In this document: in pieces, positions 32,377 to 39,239 of the stretch
How the letters are laid out: each line of letters begins with the position of its first letter
Numbering within the stretch: the stretch's first letter is position 1
From: CBDUMN01 sp965368335
GTDB lineage: Bacteria; Pseudomonadota; Alphaproteobacteria; Rhodospirillales; JAPHRK01
Assembly: GCA_965368335.1 (NCBI GenBank)
Contig: CBDUMN010000024.1
Coordinates: 1-40,761 of the forward strand
Length of the DNA: 40,761 nucleotides
Direction: 5' to 3'
Notes under the pieces: model-generated
Seen by the model: only the letters and a program-made list of their open reading frames with translations
The model's database searches: none
What the model was told of the DNA's origin: nothing
Made by a program: the position numbers and the translations under genes

Positions 32377-33684
32377 ATGAAGTTTAAAACTATCGCAATG
32401 GCTGCTCTGGGCGCCGCCGTCGGCGTTTCGGCAATGGTGTCGACCGCTCCGGCAATGGCCGATCAGTTTATTCCGGGCACGGTCTACCGTTCCGGTCCAT
32501 ATGCTCCGGGCGGCATTCCGTTCGCCGATGGCTACGCCGACTACATCAAGTTGGTCAACAAGGCTGGCGGCGTCAACGGCGTCAAGATTTCCTACGAAGA
32601 GTGTGACACCGGGTACAACACCGCTAAAGGCGTTGAGTGTTACGAAAAACTGAAAGGCAAAGGCCCGACCGGCGCTGCCGGCTTCCAGCCGCTGTCCACC
32701 GGCATTACATACGCGATCACCGAAAAGGCGACCGCTGACAAAATTCCGGTCCACTCCATGGGTTATGGCCGCGCCGCCGCAACGATCGGTTCGGTCTTCC
32801 CTTACGTCTTCACCTTCCCCGTGACCTACTGGGCCGGTGCCGACGCTATTATTCAGTATATTACCGCTCAGGAAGGCGGCAGCCTTAAGGGCAAGAAGAT
32901 CGCTCTCGTCTACCATGACTCCGCTTATGGTAAAGAGCCGATTGCAACCTTGCAGGCCCATGCGGCAAAAGCCGGTTTCAAACTGTCCCTGCATCCGGTG
33001 TCCCATCCGGGTCTCGAGCAGAAGGCTACCTGGCTGACCATCGGTCGTAAAATCCGTCCCGACTACGTCGTGATGTGGGGCTGGGGCGTGATGAACTCCA
33101 CCGCGATCAAGGAAGCTAAAGCCGTTCGTTTCCCGATGGACAAGTTCATCGGCAACTGGTGGGCCGGTAACGAGCCGGACGTTCTTCCCGCCGGTGATGC
33201 CGCCATCGGTTATAAAGCCGCTCAGTTCACCAGCCCAGGTAACTTCCCGGTGATCGAAAAGGCCCGTGCGCTCTATGATGCCGGTGAAGGAACCGCCAAA
33301 GACGTCGGTACCGTCGGTTCCATGATCTACAACCGTGGTCTGGCTGCGGCCTTCTACATCATCGAAGCCATGAAGACGGCTCAGGCCAAGTTCGGCAACA
33401 AGGAAATGACCGGTGAGCAGATGCAGTTCGGTTTCGAAAACCTGGAAGTTACCCAGGCTAAGATCGATTCTGCTGGTCTGACCGGCATGATCACGCCGAT
33501 TAAGGTCACCTGCAACGACCACGAAGGTGGCGGTCAGGTCCGTATCTTCCAGTGGGACGGCAAGGCATGGAACCCGACTTCCGAGTGGCTGAGCCCGGAC
33601 CGCGAGATGCTCCGTCCGATGTACGAAGCGGCTGCCGCCAAATACGCCAAAGAAAAAGGCGTGACCCCGCAGAGCTGCAACTAA
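32377..33684 (+). CDS. Periplasmic substrate-binding protein of the Liv-type (HAAT) transporter
   Basis: A 435-residue protein with a signal peptide (MKFKTIAMAALGAAVG, cleavage likely after TAPAMA). The mature protein is a Leu/Ile/Val-binding-like type I periplasmic binding protein: GIPFADGYADYIKLVNKAGGVNG, then ECDTGYNTAKGVECYEKL and IALVYHDSAYGKEP. This variant is longer than E. coli LivK and resembles binding proteins next to acyl-CoA ligases in other proteobacteria; the ligand may be an aromatic or other organic acid rather than an amino acid (inference). Codon use is biased toward GGT, CGT and GCT, consistent with high expression. GGGAGG precedes ATG 32377. Confidence 0.93.
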   Translation: MKFKTIAMAALGAAVGVSAMVSTAPAMADQFIPGTVYRSGPYAPGGIPFADGYADYIKLVNKAGGVNGVKISYEECDTGYNTAKGVECYEKLKGKGPTGAAGFQPLSTGITYAITEKATADKIPVHSMGYGRAAATIGSVFPYVFTFPVTYWAGADAIIQYITAQEGGSLKGKKIALVYHDSAYGKEPIATLQAHAAKAGFKLSLHPVSHPGLEQKATWLTIGRKIRPDYVVMWGWGVMNSTAIKEAKAVRFPMDKFIGNWWAGNEPDVLPAGDAAIGYKAAQFTSPGNFPVIEKARALYDAGEGTAKDVGTVGSMIYNRGLAAAFYIIEAMKTAQAKFGNKEMTGEQMQFGFENLEVTQAKIDSAGLTGMITPIKVTCNDHEGGGQVRIFQWDGKAWNPTSEWLSPDREMLRPMYEAAAAKYAKEKGVTPQSCN

Positions 33685-33708
33685 GCTTGCGGATTGAGTA
33701 TTCGATAG

Positions 33709-33734
33709 CGAAGCCCAGCCCCGGTTGGGCTTCG
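33709..33734 (+). promoter_or_regulatory. Intercistronic hairpin between the binding-protein gene and livF
   Basis: CGAAGCCCA / TGGGCTTCG with loop GCCCCGGT, 24 bases after the binding-protein stop. There is no T-run. Such structures often protect the 3' end of binding-protein mRNA and lower expression of the downstream gene. Confidence 0.65.
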
Positions 33735-33789
33735 CCAATCGAAGCCGAGAGATGAATAGCGAAACGTTCGTTGGTTTAAGGAAAAAACT

Positions 33790-34605
33790 ATGAGCGAGAC
33801 AGGAAACACCCTTCTCACGATTAACAATATCGAGGTGATCTACGATCACGTCATTCTGGTGCTGAAAGGGGTTTCCCTAGAGGTTCCGGAGGGGGGCATC
33901 GTGGCTCTCCTCGGCGCTAACGGCGCAGGGAAAACGACTACCCTGAAAGCCATTTCCAACCTTTTGGGAGCGGAGCGCGGCGATGTAACCAAAGGGAATA
34001 TTATGTACAAGGGCGAGCAGATCGACTCGCTCAACCCGAACGAACTCGTCAAACGGGGCGTCGTCCAGGTGATGGAAGGTCGTCATTGTTTCGAGCACCT
34101 AACCATTGAAGAAAATCTTCTGACCGGCGCCTATACGCGAGCTGACGGTCGTGGTGCGATCAACGATTCGCTGGAATTGGTTTACAACTATTTCCCGCGC
34201 TTGAAGCAGCGCCGGACGTCTCAGGCGGGGTATACCTCGGGCGGCGAACAGCAGATGTGCGCCATTGGACGGGCCCTGATGGCCAACCCGAACATGATTT
34301 TGCTCGATGAGCCTTCCATGGGCTTAGCACCTCAGCTCGTTGAAGAAATTTTTGAGATCGTTCATCAGCTTAATGAGCAGGAAGGCGTTTCCTTCCTCTT
34401 GGCCGAGCAGAACGCCATGGTCGGTCTCAAGTATGCCCACTACGGCTACATTCTCGAAAACGGCCGTGTGGTGATGGACGGCGACGGCGAGTCGCTGCGC
34501 AACAACGAAGACGTCAAAGAGTTCTATCTGGGCCTCGATAGCGGCGGTCGGAAGAGCTTTAAGGATGTGAAGCATTACCGGCGCAGGAAGCGCTGGCTGG
34601 CGTAG
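33790..34605 (+). CDS. livF: Branched-chain amino acid-type ABC transporter ATPase LivF
   Basis: A 271-residue ABC ATPase, somewhat longer than the usual ~235. Walker A is GANGAGKTT near 38, signature TSGGEQQMCAIGRAL near 148, Walker B MILLDEPSMGLAP. The LivF-type tail ENGRVVMDGDGESLRNNEDVKEFYLG is followed by a basic extension of ~25 residues (KSFKDVKHYRRRKRWLA) seen in other LivF proteins near acyl-CoA ligases. AAGGA lies seven bases before the ATG. It completes the Liv-type transporter. Confidence 0.93.
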   Translation: MSETGNTLLTINNIEVIYDHVILVLKGVSLEVPEGGIVALLGANGAGKTTTLKAISNLLGAERGDVTKGNIMYKGEQIDSLNPNELVKRGVVQVMEGRHCFEHLTIEENLLTGAYTRADGRGAINDSLELVYNYFPRLKQRRTSQAGYTSGGEQQMCAIGRALMANPNMILLDEPSMGLAPQLVEEIFEIVHQLNEQEGVSFLLAEQNAMVGLKYAHYGYILENGRVVMDGDGESLRNNEDVKEFYLGLDSGGRKSFKDVKHYRRRKRWLA

Positions 34606-34701
34606 AGACTACTCAAAGGAAACCGCGACGATCCGGGGCTTTTGCCAGTCCCGAACCGTTTAGCACGTTTGGAAATTAGGCGCAAAACAAGGACTTAAAC
34701 A

Positions 34702-35943
34702 ATGTCCGACACCTTTTACGACGATCTGGAAACCCGCTCAGCCGACGCTCGGGAGAGTGCGCAGTTCGAGGCTCTGAGGGCGCAATTGGCTCATGCCAAG
34801 AGCAAGACGTCCTTTTATGGCGAGATGTTCAAGGACCTCGACCCGGCGACCATCACCGACCGGGCGGCCCTTTCCAAATTGCCGCTGACCCGCAAGCACG
34901 ATCTGATCGCGCAGCAGAAAAGCAAGCCGCCGTTCGGTGGGTTGAATGCGGTCGGTCTTGAAAATATGTCGCGGCTGTTTCAGTCGCCAGGTCCGATTTT
35001 CGAACCCCAGGGCGAAGGCGATTTCTGGCGTGGCGCACGGGCTTTCTATGCGGCGGGCTTTCGGGCCGGCGATCTGGTCCACAACAGCTTCTCCTACCAC
35101 TTGACCCCGGGCGGTTGGATTATGGACGCTTCGGCGCGCGCCGTCGGCTGCACCATCTTTCCGGCAGGCATCGGCAACACAGAACAGCAAGTGGCGGCGA
35201 TCGATCACTTGAAGCCGGTCGCCTATTCGGGCACCCCTTCCTATCTCAAGGCTCTGCTCGATAAAGGGGTTGAACTGGGTCTCGATACCTCGTCAATCAG
35301 CAAAGCCATGGTCGGCGGCGAAGCCTTGCCGCCCTCGTTGCGCGCCGAATACAAAGATCGCGGCGTGATGATGTATCAGAACTTCGCCACCGCCGATCTG
35401 GGTTTGATCGCCTATGAGACCCCGGCGCTTGAAGGGATGACCTGCGATGAAGGCGTGATCGTCGAAATCGTCCGCCCCGGCACCGGCGAACCGGTAGCCG
35501 AAGGCGAAGTGGGCGAGTTGGTTGTCACCCTGCTGGGCAACGATCTTTATCCGCTGATTCGCTTTGCCACCGGCGATATGACCGCCGTCCTGTCTGGCGA
35601 AAGTCCCTGCGGCCGCACCAACATGCGAATCAAGGGCTGGATGGGCCGCGCCGATCAGACGACAAAGATCAAAGGCATGTTCGTTCATCCCGAGCAGGTG
35701 GCCGAAGTGGTCAAGCGTCACGATGAAGTCACCAAGGCCCGCCTGGTCGTCGACAATGCCGACAACAAGGACTTCATGACCCTGCATTGCGAACTGGCCG
35801 GAGCGGGCTCCGACGATCTGCAGAAAGCGGTCAACGAGACGCTCAATCAGGTTTGTAAGCTCAAGGGCGATGTCAAATTCGTCGAGGCCGGATCGTTGGC
35901 CAACGACGGTAAGGTGATCGACGACATCCGGACCTATGAATAG
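34702..35943 (+). CDS. Phenylacetate-CoA ligase-like protein lacking the canonical P-loop
   Basis: A 413-residue protein related to PaaK-type CoA ligases. The C-terminal half is well preserved: the region CGRTNMRIKGWMGRADQTTK near 306-325, IKGMFVHPEQVAEVV after it, and a final NDGK whose Lys404 is at the place of the catalytic lysine. The N-terminal half keeps the fold pattern (ALSKLPLTRKHDL), but the ATP phosphate-binding loop, normally SSGTTGKPT, reads QSPGPIFEPQGEG at about 94-106, without the Ser/Thr/Gly/Lys pattern. The equivalent of the YGxxE motif also deviates (YQNFATADLG). It may act on a preformed adenylate, bind substrate only, or use a different nucleotide mode. AAGGA precedes the ATG. 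Last gene of the liv block before a terminator. Confidence 0.85.
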   Translation: MSDTFYDDLETRSADARESAQFEALRAQLAHAKSKTSFYGEMFKDLDPATITDRAALSKLPLTRKHDLIAQQKSKPPFGGLNAVGLENMSRLFQSPGPIFEPQGEGDFWRGARAFYAAGFRAGDLVHNSFSYHLTPGGWIMDASARAVGCTIFPAGIGNTEQQVAAIDHLKPVAYSGTPSYLKALLDKGVELGLDTSSISKAMVGGEALPPSLRAEYKDRGVMMYQNFATADLGLIAYETPALEGMTCDEGVIVEIVRPGTGEPVAEGEVGELVVTLLGNDLYPLIRFATGDMTAVLSGESPCGRTNMRIKGWMGRADQTTKIKGMFVHPEQVAEVVKRHDEVTKARLVVDNADNKDFMTLHCELAGAGSDDLQKAVNETLNQVCKLKGDVKFVEAGSLANDGKVIDDIRTYE

Positions 35944-35973
35944 CGCCCAATAAAGGCTATCGGAAATTTAGCG

Positions 35974-36003
35974 AAAGGCGGTGCATTGAGCATCGCCTTT
36001 TTT
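35974..36003 (+). terminator. Intrinsic terminator closing the liv-ligase block
   Basis: AAAGGCGGTGC / GCATCGCCTTT with loop ATTGA and a six-T tract, 31 bases after the ligase-like gene. The stem contains one G/T mismatch. Classical rho-independent layout. Confidence 0.85.
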
Positions 36004-36150
36004 CGGTTTTAAAAAAAATAAAAAAAAGGCGCATCCGGCATAAATTCGCCACATTCGTCACCCTTAATGTGACTATCAGGTCTCCAGATATTGGAGCCAG
36101 GGAGAAGTCCCCCTCTCCCTCACCCCTGATAACCACGGATGCCGATCCCC

Positions 36151-36182
36151 AGCGGCCTGGTTTCTCCCCGAACCAGGCCGCT
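36151..36182 (+). promoter_or_regulatory. Strong 12-bp hairpin upstream of ccmA
   Basis: A perfect 12-pair stem, AGCGGCCTGGTT / AACCAGGCCGCT, with loop TCTCCCCG, followed by ACTTATTTT. It lies 75 bases before the ccmA start. Possible roles are a second terminator, an attenuator in the ccm leader or a regulator site. Confidence 0.65.
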
Positions 36183-36257
36183 ACTTATTTTGGGTGTTTC
36201 CGAGTGGTGTTTATTTGCTATACCTCCACGACGGAAATTCTACGGGTTCTAAACTTC

Positions 36258-36923
36258 ATGACCACTTTCAGCGGCCACGATCTGAGTTGCATCAGGGGGG
36301 AGCGTCTGGTGTTCCAGGGATTGAACTTCGCCATTGAGGCGGGGGACGCTCTGGTGCTGGTCGGTCCCAACGGTAGCGGCAAGTCGAGCTTGCTGCGCGT
36401 CATGGCCGGTCTGCTCAAACCGGCGACCGGGCAATTGGCCTGGAACGGCGAGCCGGTCAGTGACGATCCCGAGGAACATCGTGGCCGTCTTCATTATGTC
36501 GGCCATCACGACGCCATCAAGCCGGTGTTGACGGTTTCCGAAAACATCGCCTTCTGGGCCGGGCTTCATGCGGGCGGAACCGCCGCCGAGCTGGCCGTCG
36601 AAAAGGCGCTCGATATTCTCTCCATTCCCCATCTGGCCGAAATTCCCGGTCGGTTTCTTTCGGCGGGGCAGAAGCGGCGGGCCAATTTGGCGCGGATATT
36701 CGCAGCTCCCGCGCCGGTCTGGCTGCTTGACGAGCCGACGACGGCGCTCGACAAGGCCTCCATCGCCAAGCTCGAAGAAGCCCTGGCCGAACACCGTGTC
36801 GGGGGCGGCATGGTTATTCTCTCGACCCATATGGACGTGGCGCTCGAGACCCCGAAAACACTCGATCTGGCCGAGTTCGCCGTGCCGCTGACGCCGCTTG
36901 AAGCGGGAGACATGATGCTATGA
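36258..36923 (+). CDS. ccmA: Heme exporter ATP-binding protein CcmA
   Basis: A 221-residue ABC ATPase of the cytochrome c maturation system. Walker A is GPNGSGKSS near 40, the signature is LSAGQKRRANLARI, and Walker B is VWLLDEPTTALD. The family-specific segment YVGHHDAIKPVLTVSENIAFW follows the Q-loop region. With CcmB it drives release of holo-CcmE. The ATG at 36258 is chosen by family length; a ribosome binding site is weak. CcmB begins by an ATGA overlap at 36920, so the two are translationally coupled. Confidence 0.94.
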   Translation: MTTFSGHDLSCIRGERLVFQGLNFAIEAGDALVLVGPNGSGKSSLLRVMAGLLKPATGQLAWNGEPVSDDPEEHRGRLHYVGHHDAIKPVLTVSENIAFWAGLHAGGTAAELAVEKALDILSIPHLAEIPGRFLSAGQKRRANLARIFAAPAPVWLLDEPTTALDKASIAKLEEALAEHRVGGGMVILSTHMDVALETPKTLDLAEFAVPLTPLEAGDMML

Positions 36924-37588
36924 TGCGAGCGTTCTTCCTGACCATCCGGCGAGACCTTCGGCTGGCCCTCCGGCAGGGGGCCGACAGCATCATGGTGGTG
37001 ATGTTCTTCGTCCTGACCGCCGTGCTCTTTCCTTTCGGCGTCGGGCCCGAGCTCAATATCCTGGCGCGCATCGCCGCCGGGGTGATCTGGGTCGGTGCGC
37101 TGCTGGCTTCCATGTTGTCGCTCGAGCGGTTGTTCCAGGCCGACTATGAAGACGGTAGTTTGGAATTGTTGGCCCTGACCCCGACGCCGCTCGGCGTTAT
37201 CGTGTTGGCTAAGGTCTGCGCCCACTGGCTGACGACAGGATTGCCGCTGATCATCGCCTCGCCGTTGCTGGCTGTGCTGCTCAATATGAGTTCCGATGGC
37301 TTCGGCGTCATGCTGCTTGCCTTATTGCTCGGCACGCCGTCTTTAAGCCTCATCGGCTCGATCGGCGCAGCGCTGATTTTGGGGGCCCGGCGTGGGGGCG
37401 TTTTGCTGTCGCTTCTCGTCCTGCCGCTCTATGTGCCGGTATTGATTTTCGGTGTTGGCGCTGTGGATGCGGCGATTGGTGGGTTCGAGGTCAAGGCTCA
37501 GTTGTTCATTCTCGGCGGCATCTTCTTAGCGACCCTGCCGTTGGCCCCGATTGGCGCAGCGGCGGCTCTACGGCAGGCCTTGGAGTAG
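36920..37588 (+). CDS. ccmB: Heme exporter membrane protein CcmB
   Basis: A 222-residue protein with six hydrophobic segments. It shows the CcmB landmarks: IRRDLRLALRQGADSIMVVMFFVLTAVLFPFGVGPE at the N-terminus, LERLFQADYEDGSLELLALTPTPLGVI near 70-97, and RRGGVLLSLLVLPLYVPVLIFG near 155-176. It forms the membrane part of the CcmAB complex in the inner membrane. The start overlaps the ccmA stop by four bases. A 137-bp gap follows before ccmC. Confidence 0.94.
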   Translation: MMRAFFLTIRRDLRLALRQGADSIMVVMFFVLTAVLFPFGVGPELNILARIAAGVIWVGALLASMLSLERLFQADYEDGSLELLALTPTPLGVIVLAKVCAHWLTTGLPLIIASPLLAVLLNMSSDGFGVMLLALLLGTPSLSLIGSIGAALILGARRGGVLLSLLVLPLYVPVLIFGVGAVDAAIGGFEVKAQLFILGGIFLATLPLAPIGAAAALRQALE

Positions 37589-37725
37589 GATCAGATTAAT
37601 GTGCCCTGACCCTGACATAATTCAACATTATTGGGGTTTTCCCTCACGCGATTGACCGGAATCACTGGAAATCAAGCGTCAGGGCGGTTAAAAAGCCTGC
37701 CACGTTGAAAGGGATGTGACGGAAA

Positions 37726-38457
37726 ATGCATCGTTTTGCCAATCCGAACCGGTTTATGAAACTGGCGACCAAGCTGACCCCCTGGGCGGCCTGGAGTACG
37801 GTTATTCTATTGGGCGCAGGCCTCTATTACGCCTTGTTCGCTTCGCCTTCCGACTATCAGCAGGGCGAAACGGTGCGGATGATGTATGTCCACGTTCCGG
37901 CGGCCTGGATGGGCATGTTCTGCTATGTGGCCGTCGCCGTGGCAAGTGCGGTCGGGCTGATCTGGAAACACCCGCTGGCCGATCTGGCGGCCAAGGCGAC
38001 CTCTCCGGTGGGGGCGGCCTTTACCTTTCTCGCGCTGTTGACCGGCTCGCTCTGGGGCAAGCCCATGTGGGGGACCTGGTGGGTTTGGGATGCGCGGCTG
38101 ACCTCAATGCTGATCCTGCTGTTCCTCTATCTCGGCCATATGGCGCTGATCAACGCGTTTGACGATCAGAGCCGCGGTATGCGTTCGGCCTCGATCCTCG
38201 CCCTTGTCGGCGTGATCAATATTCCGATCATCAAGTTTTCCGTCGATTGGTGGAACACCCTGCATCAGCCGGCCAGCGTGGTCAAAATGGACGGTCCGGC
38301 GATCCACCCCGAGATGTTGATTCCCCTGCTGCTGATGGCGGCAGGCTATAAAACGTTTTATATCTGGGTCGCGCTGTTGCGCATTCGCCGTGAAGTGATC
38401 GCCACCAAAATTAGGGCGATCCGTTTGAGGCAGGTCGTATCGGCCAACGGCGCATGA
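37726..38457 (+). CDS. ccmC: Heme-handling protein CcmC
   Basis: A 243-residue inner-membrane protein with six hydrophobic segments and the WWD motif WGTWWVWDARLTS at 115-127, which presents heme in the periplasm. The flanking axial histidines are present: His56 (YVHVPAAWMG) and His180 (NTLHQPAS). CcmC loads heme onto CcmE. GACGGAAA precedes the ATG. The gap before it (137 bp) is long for a ccm operon and could contain its own promoter, but none was recognised. Confidence 0.95.
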   Translation: MHRFANPNRFMKLATKLTPWAAWSTVILLGAGLYYALFASPSDYQQGETVRMMYVHVPAAWMGMFCYVAVAVASAVGLIWKHPLADLAAKATSPVGAAFTFLALLTGSLWGKPMWGTWWVWDARLTSMLILLFLYLGHMALINAFDDQSRGMRSASILALVGVINIPIIKFSVDWWNTLHQPASVVKMDGPAIHPEMLIPLLLMAAGYKTFYIWVALLRIRREVIATKIRAIRLRQVVSANGA

Positions 38458-38548
38458 GATTAAAATTCCGAGCCGTGCCATAGAGCGGCCACAATGGCCT
38501 CTTAAGAAGCATCGCTCAGATTGAAGAACTGCAAGAGAGAACGGAAAC

Positions 38549-38761
38549 GTGGACAGCATTAAGGAATTTCTCGACATGGGCGGCTATGGCGCTTTCGTCT
38601 GGCCCGCCTTCGGCGCGTCCGCGCTGACCCTTGCGGCTTTGCTGCTTGCCAGTTTCCGTAGCCTGAAAGCCGATGAGAAGACCCTGGCGATGCTCCAAGC
38701 AGCCCAGCCGTCGCGCCGCCGCGCTCCCGAGCAACCGGAATCCAAGGAAGAAAAAGAGTGA
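38549..38761 (+). CDS. ccmD: Heme maturation small membrane protein CcmD
   Basis: A 70-residue protein read from GTG 38549. One transmembrane helix (about 16-36) follows the CcmD pattern FLDMGGYGAFVWPAFGAS, and the tail is basic then acidic. CcmD stabilises the CcmABC-CcmE complex and promotes release of holo-CcmE. The stop overlaps the GTG start of ccmE (GTGA), so the two genes are coupled. Confidence 0.9.
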   Translation: MDSIKEFLDMGGYGAFVWPAFGASALTLAALLLASFRSLKADEKTLAMLQAAQPSRRRAPEQPESKEEKE

Positions 38762-39216
38762 AACGCAAGCATCGCCGTTTGAGCATCGTTCTTTTGGCGC
38801 TCCTGGCTTTGGGTGGCGCCGTTGCGCTGGTCATGGCCGCTTTTGAGGAAAATATCGTTTTCTTCTTCAGCCCGACAGAAATCGCCGAAAAGCAAATTAC
38901 CGCGGACCAGCGTCTGCGCGTTGGCGGTCTGGTCGAAGAAGGCAGCATCGGCAAGGCCGAAGACGGGGTGACGGTCAAATTCGTCGTCACCGATACCGTC
39001 AATACGGTTCCCGTCACCTACAAGGGCATTCTGCCCGACCTGTTCCGCGAAGGGCAGGGCGTGGTGATCGAGGGCCATCTGATCAACGGCGTTTTCAAGG
39101 CCGACAACGTGCTGGCCAAGCATGATGAAAATTACATGCCGCCCGAGGTTGCCGATGCGCTGAAGAAATCCGGCACTTGGCAGCACGCCGAAGAAGATCT
39201 GGCGAAACAGAAGTAG
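38758..39216 (+). CDS. ccmE: Cytochrome c maturation heme chaperone CcmE
   Basis: A 152-residue protein: N-terminal membrane anchor (about 8-28), then a periplasmic OB-fold (FFFSPTEI, RLRVGGLVEEGSI, VKFVVTD, VTYKGILPDLFREGQGVVIEG). The covalent heme site is His122 with Tyr126 in AKHDENYMPPEV, the usual HxxxY arrangement. It receives heme from CcmC and delivers it to CcmF. The start is GTG overlapping the ccmD stop. CcmF begins 23 bases later. Confidence 0.95.
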   Translation: MKRKHRRLSIVLLALLALGGAVALVMAAFEENIVFFFSPTEIAEKQITADQRLRVGGLVEEGSIGKAEDGVTVKFVVTDTVNTVPVTYKGILPDLFREGQGVVIEGHLINGVFKADNVLAKHDENYMPPEVADALKKSGTWQHAEEDLAKQK

Positions 39217-39239
39217 CGAACGGACGATAGGGAAAATCC

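Larger units (their letters stand above)
35944..36257. other. 314-bp leader region between the ligase-like gene and ccmA
   Basis: Beyond the terminator this gap holds an A-rich run (36009-36026), a small inverted repeat GTCAC / GTGAC at 36057-36073, another CTCCA / TGGAG at 36082-36096, and a strong hairpin at 36151-36182. No gene is supported. An in-frame extension of ccmA to 36069 reads through this region but has no family similarity. Confidence 0.6.

Noticed and set aside
32314..33849. A 511-codon minus-strand open frame
   Set aside because: It is antisense to the binding-protein gene, which has a signal peptide and family motifs.
36069..36257. N-terminal extension of CcmA by 63 residues
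   Set aside because: The extension crosses hairpins and has no similarity to CcmA; the ATG at 36258 gives the normal length.
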